From positions 62,001-126,000 of the forward strand of contig NZ_CP024903.1 of assembly GCF_003330765.1 (NCBI RefSeq): DNA of 64,000 bases, written 5' to 3'. Below, one piece after another: positions 44,446 through 54,785 of the stretch (its first letter is position 1; each line of letters opens with the position of its first letter). The notes beneath the pieces are model-generated. The model saw only the letters and a program-made list of their open reading frames with translations, ran no database searches and was not told the origin of the DNA. Made by a program: the position numbers and the translations under genes. This DNA comes from Burkholderia pyrrocinia. Its GTDB lineage: Bacteria; Pseudomonadota; Gammaproteobacteria; Burkholderiales; Burkholderiaceae.

Positions 44446-44525
44446 GGGTTCATTGCGGATTGCCGGGCCGGGCCAGCCGACAAGCCACGGCCACCGATGC
44501 AAAGTTGCCTCGTCAGCGGAGGCTG

Positions 44526-45512
44526 TCATGGCCCGTCGTGTTTCCCGGCGGCGCGCTTGCCGGTCCTGCCGCGCGCCGTTGTCTTGCCCTTGCGCCCGCC
44601 CGCATTCGAGAACATCTTCATATCCCGAAGGATGCCGCGCAACAACGTATCGGCTGCTACCCCGAGTGTGCGTCCCGCCTTGACCAGCAGCCGCGCGTTG
44701 GCAGCCTCGAACAACGGATGCGCGATGGGCAGTGCGACGAGTTCACCTGTCTCCAGTTCATGATACGCAGCGAATGCGGCGAGCAGCGTGACACCGTTGT
44801 TGCGCTTGACGAAGTGGCGCAGCACGGCGAGCGAGTTGGTGGTAAGCGTCGGGTGGATCTGGATGTTCTCCGCGTAGGCGAGCATCTGCACGGCTTGTCC
44901 GAGGCCGAACGCGGGCGGCATCAGCGCGAGCGGATACCCGGTGAGTTCGTGTACCTCGACTGATCGGCCCCGCACGGCGAGCGGATGCCCGGCATGGACA
45001 AGCGCCACCACCGGCTGCGACGAGGTGGCGACGTACTCGATATCCGGATGCACCGGCGGGTTGTAAGCCAGGCCGATATGCGCGCGGCTCTCGGCCACTT
45101 CCAGGAGCACGTTGTTGACTGGCAGGATATCCACGGTGACGTCGAGCTTCGGATAGCGTGCGCAGAAATCGGCGAGCACCTCGTCCATCAGGCAGTCGAC
45201 ATAGCCTTCGCTGGTGGCGATGCGAATCTGGCCGTGTTGCAGCCCGTGCAGCGCCTGCAAGCGGTCTTCGAACAATTCCTGCTGGGAGCGGCAGCCGCGC
45301 CAGTATTCGAGCAGGTGCGCCGCAGCCTCGGTCGGCTGTACGCCGCGTGGCTGGCGCTCGAACAGCGGGGCGCCAATTTCTTCCTCGAGCAGCCGGATCT
45401 GCCGCGTGATGACGGACGGCGACGTGTTGATGCTGTCGGCCGCGCCGCGGATGGAGCCATGCGTCAGTACTTCATGGAAATAACGCAAGCGGCGCTGGTT
45501 CAGTTCGCGCAT
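44526..45512 (-). CDS. LysR-family regulator of the MFS/M81 gene pair
   Basis: 328 residues: helix-turn-helix [27 protein letters not shown], LysR substrate domain, and an unusual Lys/Arg-rich tail ([18 protein letters not shown]). Start [15 protein letters not shown]. Divergent from the MFS gene at 45653, so it probably controls the MFS and M81 genes. Codon use is a little less G/C-biased than in the flanks. Confidence 0.87.
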   Translation of the reverse strand: MRELNQRRLRYFHEVLTHGSIRGAADSINTSPSVITRQIRLLEEEIGAPLFERQPRGVQPTEAAAHLLEYWRGCRSQQELFEDRLQALHGLQHGQIRIATSEGYVDCLMDEVLADFCARYPKLDVTVDILPVNNVLLEVAESRAHIGLAYNPPVHPDIEYVATSSQPVVALVHAGHPLAVRGRSVEVHELTGYPLALMPPAFGLGQAVQMLAYAENIQIHPTLTTNSLAVLRHFVKRNNGVTLLAAFAAYHELETGELVALPIAHPLFEAANARLLVKAGRTLGVAADTLLRGILRDMKMFSNAGGRKGKTTARGRTGKRAAGKHDGP

Positions 45513-45652
45513 GGTGTCTGTCCGTCTGCATGTGAGTGTTGCCAAGTGAGCAACGATAACTCGCTTAAGTTGCTCTTGCTCCGTTTTTTCGTCTCCTCGA
45601 CGATTTGAACATCGACGCGGGATTTGAAGCAATACGCCCTAAAGGAGAGCGC

Positions 45653-46972
45653 ATGTCCGCCATTCCATCCCCCCAAGACCCGGTCGCGCCCGACAGCCCG
45701 GCCCGTCAGGCCCTGTACCGCAAACTGAACTGGCGCCTGCTGCCTTTCCTGCTGCTCTGCTATACGTTCGCCTATCTCGATCGCGTGAATATCGGGTTCG
45801 CGAAGCTCTCCATGCAGAGTGACCTGGGTTTCTCCGATGCGGTGTACGGGCTCGGCGCGGGCATTTTCTTTCTCGGCTACGTGCTGTTCGAGATTCCGAG
45901 CAACCTGCTGCTGCCGAGGATTGGTGCACGCAAGACCATCAGTCGGATCATGGTGCTATGGGGCCTGACCTCGGCGGGCATGATGTTCGTCCATGACGAG
46001 ACCACGTTCTACGCGATGCGTTTCCTGCTCGGCGTGTTCGAGGCCGGCTTCGCACCCGGCATGATCTTCTACCTGACCTACTGGTACGGCCAGCGTCGCA
46101 TGGCCAGCGTGATGGCGGTCGTCATGCTCGCCGGCCCGATCGGCGGCATCTTCGGGTCGCCGCTGTCGGCGTGGCTGATGACCGGGCTGTCCGGCGCCCA
46201 CGGCCTGGCCGGCTGGCAGTGGATGTTCGTCGTCGAAGGCTTGCCGTGCGTGCTGTTCGGCGTGCTCGCACTCAAGGTGCTGTCCGACCGGCCGGCCGAC
46301 GCGAAATGGCTGACCGACGACGAGAAGCGGATGCTCGCCGCCGACCTGCACACGCCCGGCGCGGGTCATCACTCATTTGCGCAAGTGGCGCGCGACCCGC
46401 GCGTGTACCTGCTGGCGTTTGCGTACTTCACGATTATCTGCGGCATCTACGCCGTGAGTTTCTGGCTGCCGTCGATCCTCAAGGCCGATGGTGTGACGGA
46501 CACCATGCAGATCGGGCTTTACTCGATGATCCCGTACGTTTGCGCCGCGATCGCGATGGTCGTCATCGGTCGCAGTTCGGACCGCCGCGGCGAGCGCCGT
46601 CTCCACAGCGCGGTGCCCGCCCTGATCGGCGCGATTGCGCTGGCTGCGGCGACGGCCGCAAACGGCAATCTCGTCGTCTCACTGATCAGCATGACGATCG
46701 CCACGGCGATGATCTGGGCCGCCTACACGGTGTTCTGGGCAATTCCGTCGCAATACCTGAAGGGCGACGCCGCTGCAGGCGGCATCGCCCTGATCAATAC
46801 GATCGGCCTGATCGGCGGCTTTCTGAGTCCGACCATCATCGGGGCGATCCGCTCGGCGACCGGCAGCATGGCAGCCGGACTGCTGGTCATGGTCGCGCTG
46901 CTGGTCGCGGGCGCCGCGGTACTCGTGGCGAACCGGCTTCCCGCGCCCCGCGACGCGTTGGCGACAGCCTGA
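45653..46972 (+). CDS. MFS transporter of the anion:cation symporter (ACS) family
   Basis: A 439-residue 12-helix permease: RLLPFLLLCYTFAYLDRVNIGFAKL (family signature), PSNLLLPRIGARKTISRIMVLWG and GVFEAGFAPGMIFYLTYWY. ACS members import organic acids, allantoate or small peptides. AAAGGAG lies before the ATG. It precedes an M81 peptidase gene by about 100 bp, suggesting import of that enzyme's substrate. Confidence 0.92.
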   Translation: MSAIPSPQDPVAPDSPARQALYRKLNWRLLPFLLLCYTFAYLDRVNIGFAKLSMQSDLGFSDAVYGLGAGIFFLGYVLFEIPSNLLLPRIGARKTISRIMVLWGLTSAGMMFVHDETTFYAMRFLLGVFEAGFAPGMIFYLTYWYGQRRMASVMAVVMLAGPIGGIFGSPLSAWLMTGLSGAHGLAGWQWMFVVEGLPCVLFGVLALKVLSDRPADAKWLTDDEKRMLAADLHTPGAGHHSFAQVARDPRVYLLAFAYFTIICGIYAVSFWLPSILKADGVTDTMQIGLYSMIPYVCAAIAMVVIGRSSDRRGERRLHSAVPALIGAIALAAATAANGNLVVSLISMTIATAMIWAAYTVFWAIPSQYLKGDAAAGGIALINTIGLIGGFLSPTIIGAIRSATGSMAAGLLVMVALLVAGAAVLVANRLPAPRDALATA

Positions 46973-47013
46973 TATCGCGGGCCCGCAAGCATCTCGACAC
47001 CCATCGCGGCGTT

Positions 47014-47038
47014 GTACTGCCGGCGCTGACGGTAGTAC
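47014..47038 (+). promoter_or_regulatory. stem-loop between the MFS and M81 genes
   Basis: GTACTGCCG-N7-CGGTAGTAC, 8 of 9 pairs, 39 bp before the M81 start. May tune read-through or mRNA stability. Confidence 0.35.
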
Positions 47039-47076
47039 CGCCGGTGCATTGACCGCCTATTTCCGGAGACAGGTTT

Positions 47077-48591
47077 TTGGACACACGCATTTTGATCGCC
47101 GGCTTTCAGCATGAAACCAATACGTTTGCACCATCGAAAGCCGCTTACGCCAACTTCGAGCGTGGCGAGGGTTTCCCGGCCATGGTGCGGGGCGATGACG
47201 TGCTCGCGCTACGCGACGTCAATATTCCTGCGGGCGGGTTCATCGCCGCCGCCGAAAGGCGTGGCTGGACCTTGCTGCCGATCATCTGGGCGGGCGCGAG
47301 TCCGTCGGCCCACGTTACCGAGGATGCGTTCGAGCGCATTGCCGGCGAAATCGTCGAGGCAGTTCGCAGGGGCGGCTTCGACGCGGTGTACCTCGACCTG
47401 CACGGCGCGATGGTCGCCGAGCATACCGACGACGGCGAAGGCACGTTGCTGGAGCGCGTGCGCGCGGCGGTCGGCCCGGCCGTGCCCGTGGTCGCGTCGC
47501 TCGACCTGCATGCCAACGTCACCGAACGGATGCTGCGCGAGGCCGACGCGCTGGTCGCCTACCGCACCTATCCGCATATCGACATGGCCGAGACCGGGGA
47601 ACGCGCAGCCGTGCTGCTCCAGCGCCTGCTCGACCCGCAGGCGGCGGGCGGCCGCCCGCTGCATCGCGCCGCGCGCCGGCTGCCGTTCCTGATCCCGATC
47701 AATGGCATGTGCACGCTGCTCGAACCCTCGCGCGGCATGTACGCACAGCTCGCGGCGCAGGAGACCGGGGCCGTGGCCTCGCTGTCGTTCGCGCCTGGTT
47801 TTCCGGCGGCCGATTTCCCCGAATGCGGCCCGGTCATCTGGGGCTACGGCGATGACGCCGCCGCGGTCGAGGCAGCCGTGCAGGCGCTCTACGACAAGAT
47901 GCTGGCCGACGAGGCCGCGTGGCAGGTGCCGTTCCTGTCGCCCGACGCCGCCGTGCGCGAGGCAATGCGGCTTTCCGAGGGGGCCGGCAAGCCGGTCGTC
48001 ATCGCCGATACCCAGGACAACCCCGGCGCGGGCGGCGACTCGAACACGACGGGCATGCTGCGGGCGCTGTTGCGCAATGGCGCAAAAGATGCGGCGATCG
48101 GCTTGATCTGGGATCCGGCGGCTGCGGCTGCGGCCCATCGCGCCGGCGTCGGCGCGTTCATCGAACTGGCGCTCGGCGGCGTCGCCGGCGTTCCCGGCGA
48201 CGAGCCGCACCATGCGCGTTTCGAGGTCGTGAAGCTGTCCGATGGCGTATGCCGATATGACGGCCCGATGATGAACGGCATGCTCGCCGATATCGGCCCG
48301 GTGGCCTGCCTGCGACTCGATGGCGTGCTGATCGTGGTGAGCAGCGGCAAGGCGCAGATGCTCGACCGCAATCTCTATCGCGTGGGCGGCGTCGAGCCGG
48401 AAGCGATGAGGATCCTCGTCAACAAAAGCTCGGTGCACTTCCGCGCTGATTTCCAGGGCATCGCCCACGCGGTGCTCGTCGCCAAGGCGCCTGGCCCGAT
48501 GACGGCGGATCCGGCCGATTTGCCCTGGACTCGGCTGGCCCCGGGAATCCGGATGAAGCCGATGGGAAAGGCATTCCCCGGCGACTGTTGA
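47077..48591 (+). CDS. M81-family metallopeptidase (MlrC-type)
   Basis: A 504-residue zinc peptidase of the M81 family, whose known member MlrC cleaves linearised microcystin. Seen: GFQHETNTF (residues 9-17), metal-site motifs DLHG (107-110) and DLHAN (143-147), and YPHID (165-169). Homologs are widespread in bacteria that never meet microcystin, so other peptides or amides are likely substrates. TTG start with GGAGA eight bases upstream. Partner of the MFS/LysR genes. Confidence 0.88.
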   Translation: MDTRILIAGFQHETNTFAPSKAAYANFERGEGFPAMVRGDDVLALRDVNIPAGGFIAAAERRGWTLLPIIWAGASPSAHVTEDAFERIAGEIVEAVRRGGFDAVYLDLHGAMVAEHTDDGEGTLLERVRAAVGPAVPVVASLDLHANVTERMLREADALVAYRTYPHIDMAETGERAAVLLQRLLDPQAAGGRPLHRAARRLPFLIPINGMCTLLEPSRGMYAQLAAQETGAVASLSFAPGFPAADFPECGPVIWGYGDDAAAVEAAVQALYDKMLADEAAWQVPFLSPDAAVREAMRLSEGAGKPVVIADTQDNPGAGGDSNTTGMLRALLRNGAKDAAIGLIWDPAAAAAAHRAGVGAFIELALGGVAGVPGDEPHHARFEVVKLSDGVCRYDGPMMNGMLADIGPVACLRLDGVLIVVSSGKAQMLDRNLYRVGGVEPEAMRILVNKSSVHFRADFQGIAHAVLVAKAPGPMTADPADLPWTRLAPGIRMKPMGKAFPGDC

Positions 48592-48602
48592 AGCGTTGAA
48601 GA

Positions 48603-48625
48603 GCGGCACGTCGCCGACGTGCCGC
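48603..48625 (+). terminator. hairpin after the M81 gene
   Basis: GCGGCACG/CGTGCCGC stem (extendable to 11 bp) 11 bases after the stop. No T tract. Confidence 0.5.
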
Positions 48626-48765
48626 CACGCGATTCCCCGATACGCCCGCGAGCCGGCCGCCGTCCTGGTCAACGCCATCGCGGCGCCGGCCGCATGGCGC
48701 CGCGGGATCGCCTACACCTCGTTCCACGCCGCGAGGCGCGGGCGCACCTGCGCGCGGGTCGTTGC

Positions 48766-49554
48766 TTACCCGCGCCGCGCAACCAACTCCGACACCGTCT
48801 GCGCGGCCTGCTGCAGCGGCCCGAGAAACTCCTTCACCATCTGCTTCGCGGTATGCCGCTGCGCGTTGCCGCTGATGTTCATTGCCGCGATGATCTGCCC
48901 GCGCCGGTTGCGGATCGGCGCGGACAGCGACATCAGCCCCACTTCGAGTTCCTGGTCGACCACGGCCCAGCCCTGCTGGCGCGCCTGCGCGATCGCCGCC
49001 TTCAGCTCGCCGAGGTCGGTGATCGTGCGCGGCGTATGCGCCCGGATGCCGCTCTGCGCGAGCGTTTCGTCGAGCGCCGCGTCGTCGAGCGCGGACAGCA
49101 GCACGCGGCCCATCGACGTGCAGTACGCGGGCAGCCGGCTGCCGATCGACAGGTTGATCGTCATGATCTTGCGGGTCGGCACGCGCAGCACGTAGACGAT
49201 CTCGGTGCGGTCGAGCACCGCGGCCGAGCAGCTTTCGTGGATCTGCGCGGACAGTTGCTCCATCACCGGATCGGCGAGATTCCAGAACGGCATCGACGTC
49301 AGGTATGCGAAGCCGAGCTCGAGGATCTTCGGCGTGAGCCTGAACAGCCGGCCGTCGGCCTCGACGTAGCCGAGCGTCTGCAGCGTGAGCAGGATCCGGC
49401 GCGCGCCCGCGCGCGTGAGGCCGGTGGCCGACGCGACCTCGGTGAGCGTCTGCTCCGGGCGCGCCGCGTCGAATGCACGGATCACCGCGAGGCCGCGTGC
49501 GAACGACTGCACATAGGAGTCGCCAGGTTTAGTTTGAGTGTCTTCGGTTGTCAT
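48766..49554 (-). CDS. IclR-family regulator (PcaR/PobR group)
   Basis: A 262-residue regulator: IclR winged helix (SFARGLAVIRAFDAARPEQTLTEVASATGLTRAGARRIL) and effector domain (LSIGSRLPAYCTSMGRVLLSAL). Resembles beta-ketoadipate-pathway regulators. Start MTTEDTQTKPGDS; a longer frame upstream would cross the divergent promoter. Divergent from pcaF, its likely target. Confidence 0.92.
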   Translation of the reverse strand: MTTEDTQTKPGDSYVQSFARGLAVIRAFDAARPEQTLTEVASATGLTRAGARRILLTLQTLGYVEADGRLFRLTPKILELGFAYLTSMPFWNLADPVMEQLSAQIHESCSAAVLDRTEIVYVLRVPTRKIMTINLSIGSRLPAYCTSMGRVLLSALDDAALDETLAQSGIRAHTPRTITDLGELKAAIAQARQQGWAVVDQELEVGLMSLSAPIRNRRGQIIAAMNISGNAQRHTAKQMVKEFLGPLQQAAQTVSELVARRG

Positions 49555-49630
49555 GAACGGTCGGATTGTCGTGCAGCCGAGAAGATAGCGCATGGGCCCT
49601 GACACGCCAACCGCACGGCGGACCGGGCGC

Positions 49631-49660
49631 TTGACAGGTCGTCCCTGCACTCCCTATGAT
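49631..49660 (+). promoter_or_regulatory. sigma-70 promoter of pcaF
   Basis: Perfect -35 TTGACA, 18-bp spacer, -10 TATGAT (49655-49660). It predicts a start at about 49667 and a 115-base leader. Confidence 0.6.
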
Positions 49661-49665
49661 GCGTT

Positions 49666-49705
49666 GAACGTTCGATACACGATCTTATGTTCGTATATAG
49701 AACAT
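49666..49705. promoter_or_regulatory. probable IclR operators upstream of pcaF
   Basis: GAACGTTC (perfect 8-bp palindrome, 49666-49673) and ATGTTC-N7-GAACAT (49687-49705), both just downstream of the pcaF promoter and between the divergent genes. Likely binding sites for the IclR-type regulator. Confidence 0.55.
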
Positions 49706-49781
49706 TTAAGCGCATCCCGGCGGGTAATGCAAGGGGCGCGCCCTGTTCATTTCCCAGCTTTGCATGAGACCGGAGACACTG

Positions 49782-50984
<1,203 letters not shown>

Positions 50985-51039
50985 CCCGCGTCATGCGGCG
51001 CAGCGGCCGGACACGCGCCGCTTCGCCGTTCCTCGAACG

Positions 51040-51071
51040 ATGCGCGGCACGAGAATCCTCGTGCCGCGCAT
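51040..51071. terminator. bidirectional terminator between pcaF and the TudS-like gene
   Basis: 14-bp perfect stem ATGCGCGGCACGAG/CTCGTGCCGCGCAT with loop AATC, between convergent genes. Confidence 0.75.
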
Positions 51072-51076
51072 TGTCG

Positions 51077-51577
51077 TTAACCGGCCTGCGACATCTGCTT
51101 GAGGCGCGCGTCGAGCGCGTCGATCTCGGTGTCCGCAAACACCTCGATGCCATGCTCGCGCAGCAAGGCCGCCGTGACACCGGCGCCGGCATGCCGCCGG
51201 TTGGCGAAACTCCCGTCATAAATGAAGGTGCTGCCGCACGACGGACTGCCGTCGGCCAGGATCGCGAAGCGGCAATCGTGCGCGCGCGCGAGTGCGAGCG
51301 CGGTTTGCGCACCGGAAACGAACGGCGCAGTCACGTCGGTGCCGTTCACGTCGACGATGCGGGCGGCGCCCGACAACACCCGCTGCCCCGATTCACCGTC
51401 CGCGATTTCGGCGGGCGGGCGCGGCACGCTGAAGCCGCCCGCCAGTTCGGGGCAGACGGGCACGAGCCGCCCTTCGCGCTGCCACCGTTCGAGCGCCTCG
51501 TGCGCGGCGGTCCTGGCCGAGCCGTTGTAACGGACCGGATGACCGACCACGCATAGGCTGACGAGGATCTTCAGCAT
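51077..51577 (-). CDS. DUF523 / TudS-like desulfidase
   Basis: A 166-residue protein of the DUF523 family; the studied member TudS removes sulfur from thiouracil using a [4Fe-4S] cluster. Candidate cluster cysteines: C9 (SLCVVG), C42 (PVCPELAGG) and C114 (GSPSCGS). Cytoplasmic. The extended open frame upstream was rejected because it overlaps a GNAT remnant. Confidence 0.85.
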   Translation of the reverse strand: MLKILVSLCVVGHPVRYNGSARTAAHEALERWQREGRLVPVCPELAGGFSVPRPPAEIADGESGQRVLSGAARIVDVNGTDVTAPFVSGAQTALALARAHDCRFAILADGSPSCGSTFIYDGSFANRRHAGAGVTAALLREHGIEVFADTEIDALDARLKQMSQAG

Positions 51578-51659
51578 GGCTTGCGGTTGCCGCTCGTTCT
51601 GCAATTTCGCTCTCCGTGATGGCTGATGGCGGCTGTCGCAAAGCGGGAAATTCCACGCT

Positions 51660-51914
51660 TCACCCAGTCTGCGCATGGGCCGCGTGGTAGAGCTGCTCGC
51701 CAAGCCCGCAGCCGCGCCAGTTGCGACTCACATGCAGGAACTTCAACTGCAGTATGTCGCGTTGCGGGCCGAGCGGCCGGCTGTCCACGACGGTTGCCGC
51801 GACGAGTCGCGCATCGTCGAACAACCCACGGAACCAGTCGCCGCGACCGTCGCCGTATTCCAGGACAGCCGATTCAGTGCGTGCAATGCCTTTTTCATTG
51901 AATTTGAATTGCGG
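51660..51914 (-). pseudogene. truncated GNAT-family acetyltransferase remnant
   Basis: About 80 residues resemble the first part of a GNAT domain, ending in acetyl-CoA loop ILQLKFLHVSRNWRGCGLGEQL, then stop after HAAHAQTG. The second half of the fold (strand 5, helix 4) is missing and is not found in other frames nearby. Probably a degraded gene. Confidence 0.5.
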
Positions 51915-52098
51915 TTGAATGGAGCAGGATAGACCGAATCGTTTTGTCGCAGGCAATGGATGCCTGCGTTGACTCGCCGCACGGCGCTGTCGGGCAGCGC
52001 GTTGTGACATACGGATAAGTGCACGCGCCGATTATCGCCGGATTATTTGATCGAAATCATGGCGGCGGCAGAATTGGATATTTTATGCGCGACAAGGG

Positions 52099-52125
52099 TA
52101 AGGTTTTCCACTGGGTTGCCGACAG
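52099..52125 (+). promoter_or_regulatory. sigma-28 (FliA)-type promoter of the chemoreceptor gene
   Basis: TAAGGTTT-N11-GCCGACAG, matching the FliA consensus TAAAGTTT-N11-GCCGATAA at 13 of 16 positions with exact spacing. It lies about 100 bp before the chemoreceptor start. Confidence 0.7.
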
Positions 52126-52223
52126 TAAAGATGAAGACCGTCGTAAAGCGATCAACCGTTTTTCGGCTACTGAGCGCGATTTCAGCGCGGCGCGGACGAC
52201 ATATCCGCCTTTCGGAGCCTTGC

Positions 52224-53768
52224 ATGCGCAACAACCAGCCCGTTACCCAACAAGCATTCGATTTTCCCGACGACGTCACGCTGATGTCGACGACCGATGC
52301 CGACAGCATCATCACGTACGCGAATACCACGTTCGCGCAGGTCAGCGGTTTCTCGAACGAGGAGCTCGTCGGCCAGCCGCACAACGCGGTGCGCCACCCG
52401 GACATGCCGCGCGAAGCGTTTGCCGACATGTGGGCGACGCTCAAGCGCGGCGAGCCGTGGACCGCGCTCGTGAAGAACCGCCGGAAGAATGGCGACCACT
52501 ACTGGGTGCGCGCGAACGCGATACCGGTGATGCGCAACGGCGAGCCGCAGGGCTACATGTCGGTGCGCACGAAGGCGCCGCGCAACGAGACCGAGGCCGC
52601 CGACGCGCTGTATCGCGCGTTTCGCGAAGGCAAGGCCGGCCAGCGCCGGTTCCACAAGGGGCTGATCATCCGCACGGGGCTGATGCGCATCGCGTCGCTG
52701 TCGCAGACGATGTCGGTGCGCGCGCGGGTTCATTCGGCGCTGTGCGTGCTGGCGCCGGCTGTCGTCGGTGCGGGCTGGGCATGCGGGCTGGCCGGCGGCG
52801 GGCTCGCGGCGTTTGCCGCCGCGACGGTCGGCGTGGCTGCTGCTGCTGGCCTGTGGCTCGACGCGCAGATCGTGCGTCCGCTGAAGCGGCTGCACGACCA
52901 GGCGCTGAACGTCGCGACCGGCGAGAGCCGGCGCGGCGTGCGGATGGATCGCGTCGACGAGATCGGCATGACGCTGCGCACGCTCAACCAGCTCGGGCTG
53001 ATGTTCCGTTGGCTCGTCGACGACGTCAGCGAGCAGGTGCACAACGTGCAGCGCGCGAGCAACGAGATCGCGCAGGGCAACAACGACCTGAGCGCGCGCA
53101 CCGAGCAGGCTGCGTCGAGCGTGCAGGAGACGGCCGCGTCGATGGCCGAGATGACGGCGACCGTCGACAGCAACGCGGAAACCGCGCTGCAGGCGAACCG
53201 GCTCGCGGTATCGGCGAGCGATGCGGCCGGGCGCGGCGGGCAGGCCGTGAGCGAGGTCGTCACGACGATGAGCGACATCACCGACAGCTCGCGCAAGATC
53301 GCGGACATCATCGGCGTGATCGACGGCATCGCGTTCCAGACCAACATCCTCGCGCTGAACGCGGCCGTCGAGGCCGCGCGCGCGGGCGAGCAGGGGCGCG
53401 GCTTCGCGGTGGTCGCGGGCGAGGTGCGGGCGCTCGCGCAGCGCAGCGCGAACGCGGCGAAGGAGATCAAGACGCTGATCGGTGCGAGTGTCGAGCGGGT
53501 CGAATCGGGCGCACGGATCGTCGACGGCGCGGGCAAGACGATGGAGGACATCGTCACGCAGGTGAAGCGCGTGTCGGACCTGATCGCGGAAATCAGCTCG
53601 TCGACGGTTGAGCAAAGCACGGGGGTCGCGCAGGTCGACCAGGCGGTCGTGCATCTGGACAACATCACGCAGCAGAACGCGGCGCTCGTCGAGCAGAGCA
53701 CGGCGGCGTCGGAGAGCCTGAAGCAGCAGGCGACGCGGCTCGTGGATGCGGTGAACGTGTTCCGCTGA
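52224..53768 (+). CDS. Aer-like PAS methyl-accepting chemotaxis protein
   Basis: A 514-residue chemoreceptor: N-terminal PAS domain with the Aer/FAD motif ([18 protein letters not shown] around residue 50), no periplasmic sensor, one hydrophobic segment pair (about 160-215), HAMP and a long signalling coiled coil with the tip segment [33 protein letters not shown]. The Aer arrangement suggests redox or oxygen taxis. GGAG lies before ATG 52224, and a FliA promoter precedes. Confidence 0.93.
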   Translation: MRNNQPVTQQAFDFPDDVTLMSTTDADSIITYANTTFAQVSGFSNEELVGQPHNAVRHPDMPREAFADMWATLKRGEPWTALVKNRRKNGDHYWVRANAIPVMRNGEPQGYMSVRTKAPRNETEAADALYRAFREGKAGQRRFHKGLIIRTGLMRIASLSQTMSVRARVHSALCVLAPAVVGAGWACGLAGGGLAAFAAATVGVAAAAGLWLDAQIVRPLKRLHDQALNVATGESRRGVRMDRVDEIGMTLRTLNQLGLMFRWLVDDVSEQVHNVQRASNEIAQGNNDLSARTEQAASSVQETAASMAEMTATVDSNAETALQANRLAVSASDAAGRGGQAVSEVVTTMSDITDSSRKIADIIGVIDGIAFQTNILALNAAVEAARAGEQGRGFAVVAGEVRALAQRSANAAKEIKTLIGASVERVESGARIVDGAGKTMEDIVTQVKRVSDLIAEISSSTVEQSTGVAQVDQAVVHLDNITQQNAALVEQSTAASESLKQQATRLVDAVNVFR

Positions 53769-53786
53769 TGGCGGGGAGGCGACGCG

Positions 53787-53821
53787 ACGCGGGCGCGGCG
53801 GAGAGGGGCGCCGGCCCGCGC
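53787..53821. repeat. 35-bp direct repeat, left copy
   Basis: 34 of 35 bases identical to 55082-55116 (starts GACGCGGGCG, ends CGGCCCGCG; one G/A difference at repeat position 13). It lies 18 bp after the chemoreceptor stop and 16 bp before the stop end of the gene at 53838. Confidence 0.85.
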
Positions 53822-53837
53822 ATCCTGCCGGCGACGG

Positions 53838-54785
53838 TCAGATCAGCGCCGGCTGCAGCGGCGCACGATGCTCGCGAACCTTGACGATCCGGTATTCGTT
53901 GCGGAGCCCCTCGTCGGTGACGATCTGCGTCTGACGAAGATCGACGACCAGCACGTCTCCTTTTCCGAAGCGCTCGCCGGCATCGACCTTCGCGAGAAAC
54001 TGTTCGTCCTCCAGCGCGGCGAAGAACGCGGATGTGCCGTCGTGCACACGCCACTTGTTGCCGTCCTTGAACACGACGGATTCGAGCAGCAGCACCTTGC
54101 GCGCGATCGTATCGGTGACCACTTCGCCGGGATCGTCGCTGCTCGCGAACACATCGAGTTCGTCGTTCTCGATCGTGAGTTCGATCGTGTTGCCGCGAAC
54201 GATGCCGAAGCTGGCGATGCCGTCGCGTTCGAGCGGCGACAGCGCTTTCTGCAGGCTGACGCGGACCGTCCGGTTCAGGTAGAGCCGATAGGTGACTTCG
54301 TCGACAGTGAAGGATTCCTGTTCCGAGATCCAGACCCGGGTTTGTTCCCCTTCCTGTTCGATGCGACGCGGTTTGCGTCCGCGCAGCGTACGGATCAGGC
54401 CGATCAGGCCGCCGCCTCCGACGATGCCGAGTGCGCCGAGGATCGCCATCGCGTTGCTGAACGCGCCGGCGTTCGGCCCCGCGAACAGGTCGCGGATCTG
54501 GCTCGCGAGTGACTGGACGAAGATCAGCTCCGAGTGGAACGAGCCGGCCTTGAAGCTGCCCCGGACCTCGAGACGCACCTCGGCGTTTTCGCCGTTGAGC
54601 TCCTTGTTGGTAGACGTGAACAGATCGGCGATAGCGATGAGCGCCGGGGCCAGGTCGCGCACGTCCATCCTGTGCTCGGCGAGTGCAGGCCCGTCGTAGA
54701 TGACGACGAACGGCTGGTGATTGCTCGTGCCGCGTGAATTTCCCGCGAGCGGGATCGTTCGACGATTGGACGTACTCAAGATCAT
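53838..54785 (-). CDS. uncharacterised 315-residue protein between direct repeats
   Basis: No named family recognised. Seen: N-terminal beta segment with IYDGPALAEHRMDVRDLAPAL (residues 29-49), soluble region to about 110, a glycine-rich hydrophobic segment AILGALGIVGGGGLIGLI (114-131) followed by RTLRGRKPRR, and a C-terminal 180-residue domain. The layout suggests one membrane pass with domains on both sides. AAGGAG lies eight bases before ATG 54785. It is the only gene in a 1.26-kb segment flanked by 35-bp direct repeats, between the chemoreceptor and gabD. Confidence 0.75.
   Translation of the reverse strand: MILSTSNRRTIPLAGNSRGTSNHQPFVVIYDGPALAEHRMDVRDLAPALIAIADLFTSTNKELNGENAEVRLEVRGSFKAGSFHSELIFVQSLASQIRDLFAGPNAGAFSNAMAILGALGIVGGGGLIGLIRTLRGRKPRRIEQEGEQTRVWISEQESFTVDEVTYRLYLNRTVRVSLQKALSPLERDGIASFGIVRGNTIELTIENDELDVFASSDDPGEVVTDTIARKVLLLESVVFKDGNKWRVHDGTSAFFAALEDEQFLAKVDAGERFGKGDVLVVDLRQTQIVTDEGLRNEYRIVKVREHRAPLQPALI

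Noticed and set aside
44280..48760. Flanking direct repeats or att sites for the LysR-MFS-M81 segment
   Set aside because: No matching repeats were seen at the two edges; the insertion mechanism cannot be named.
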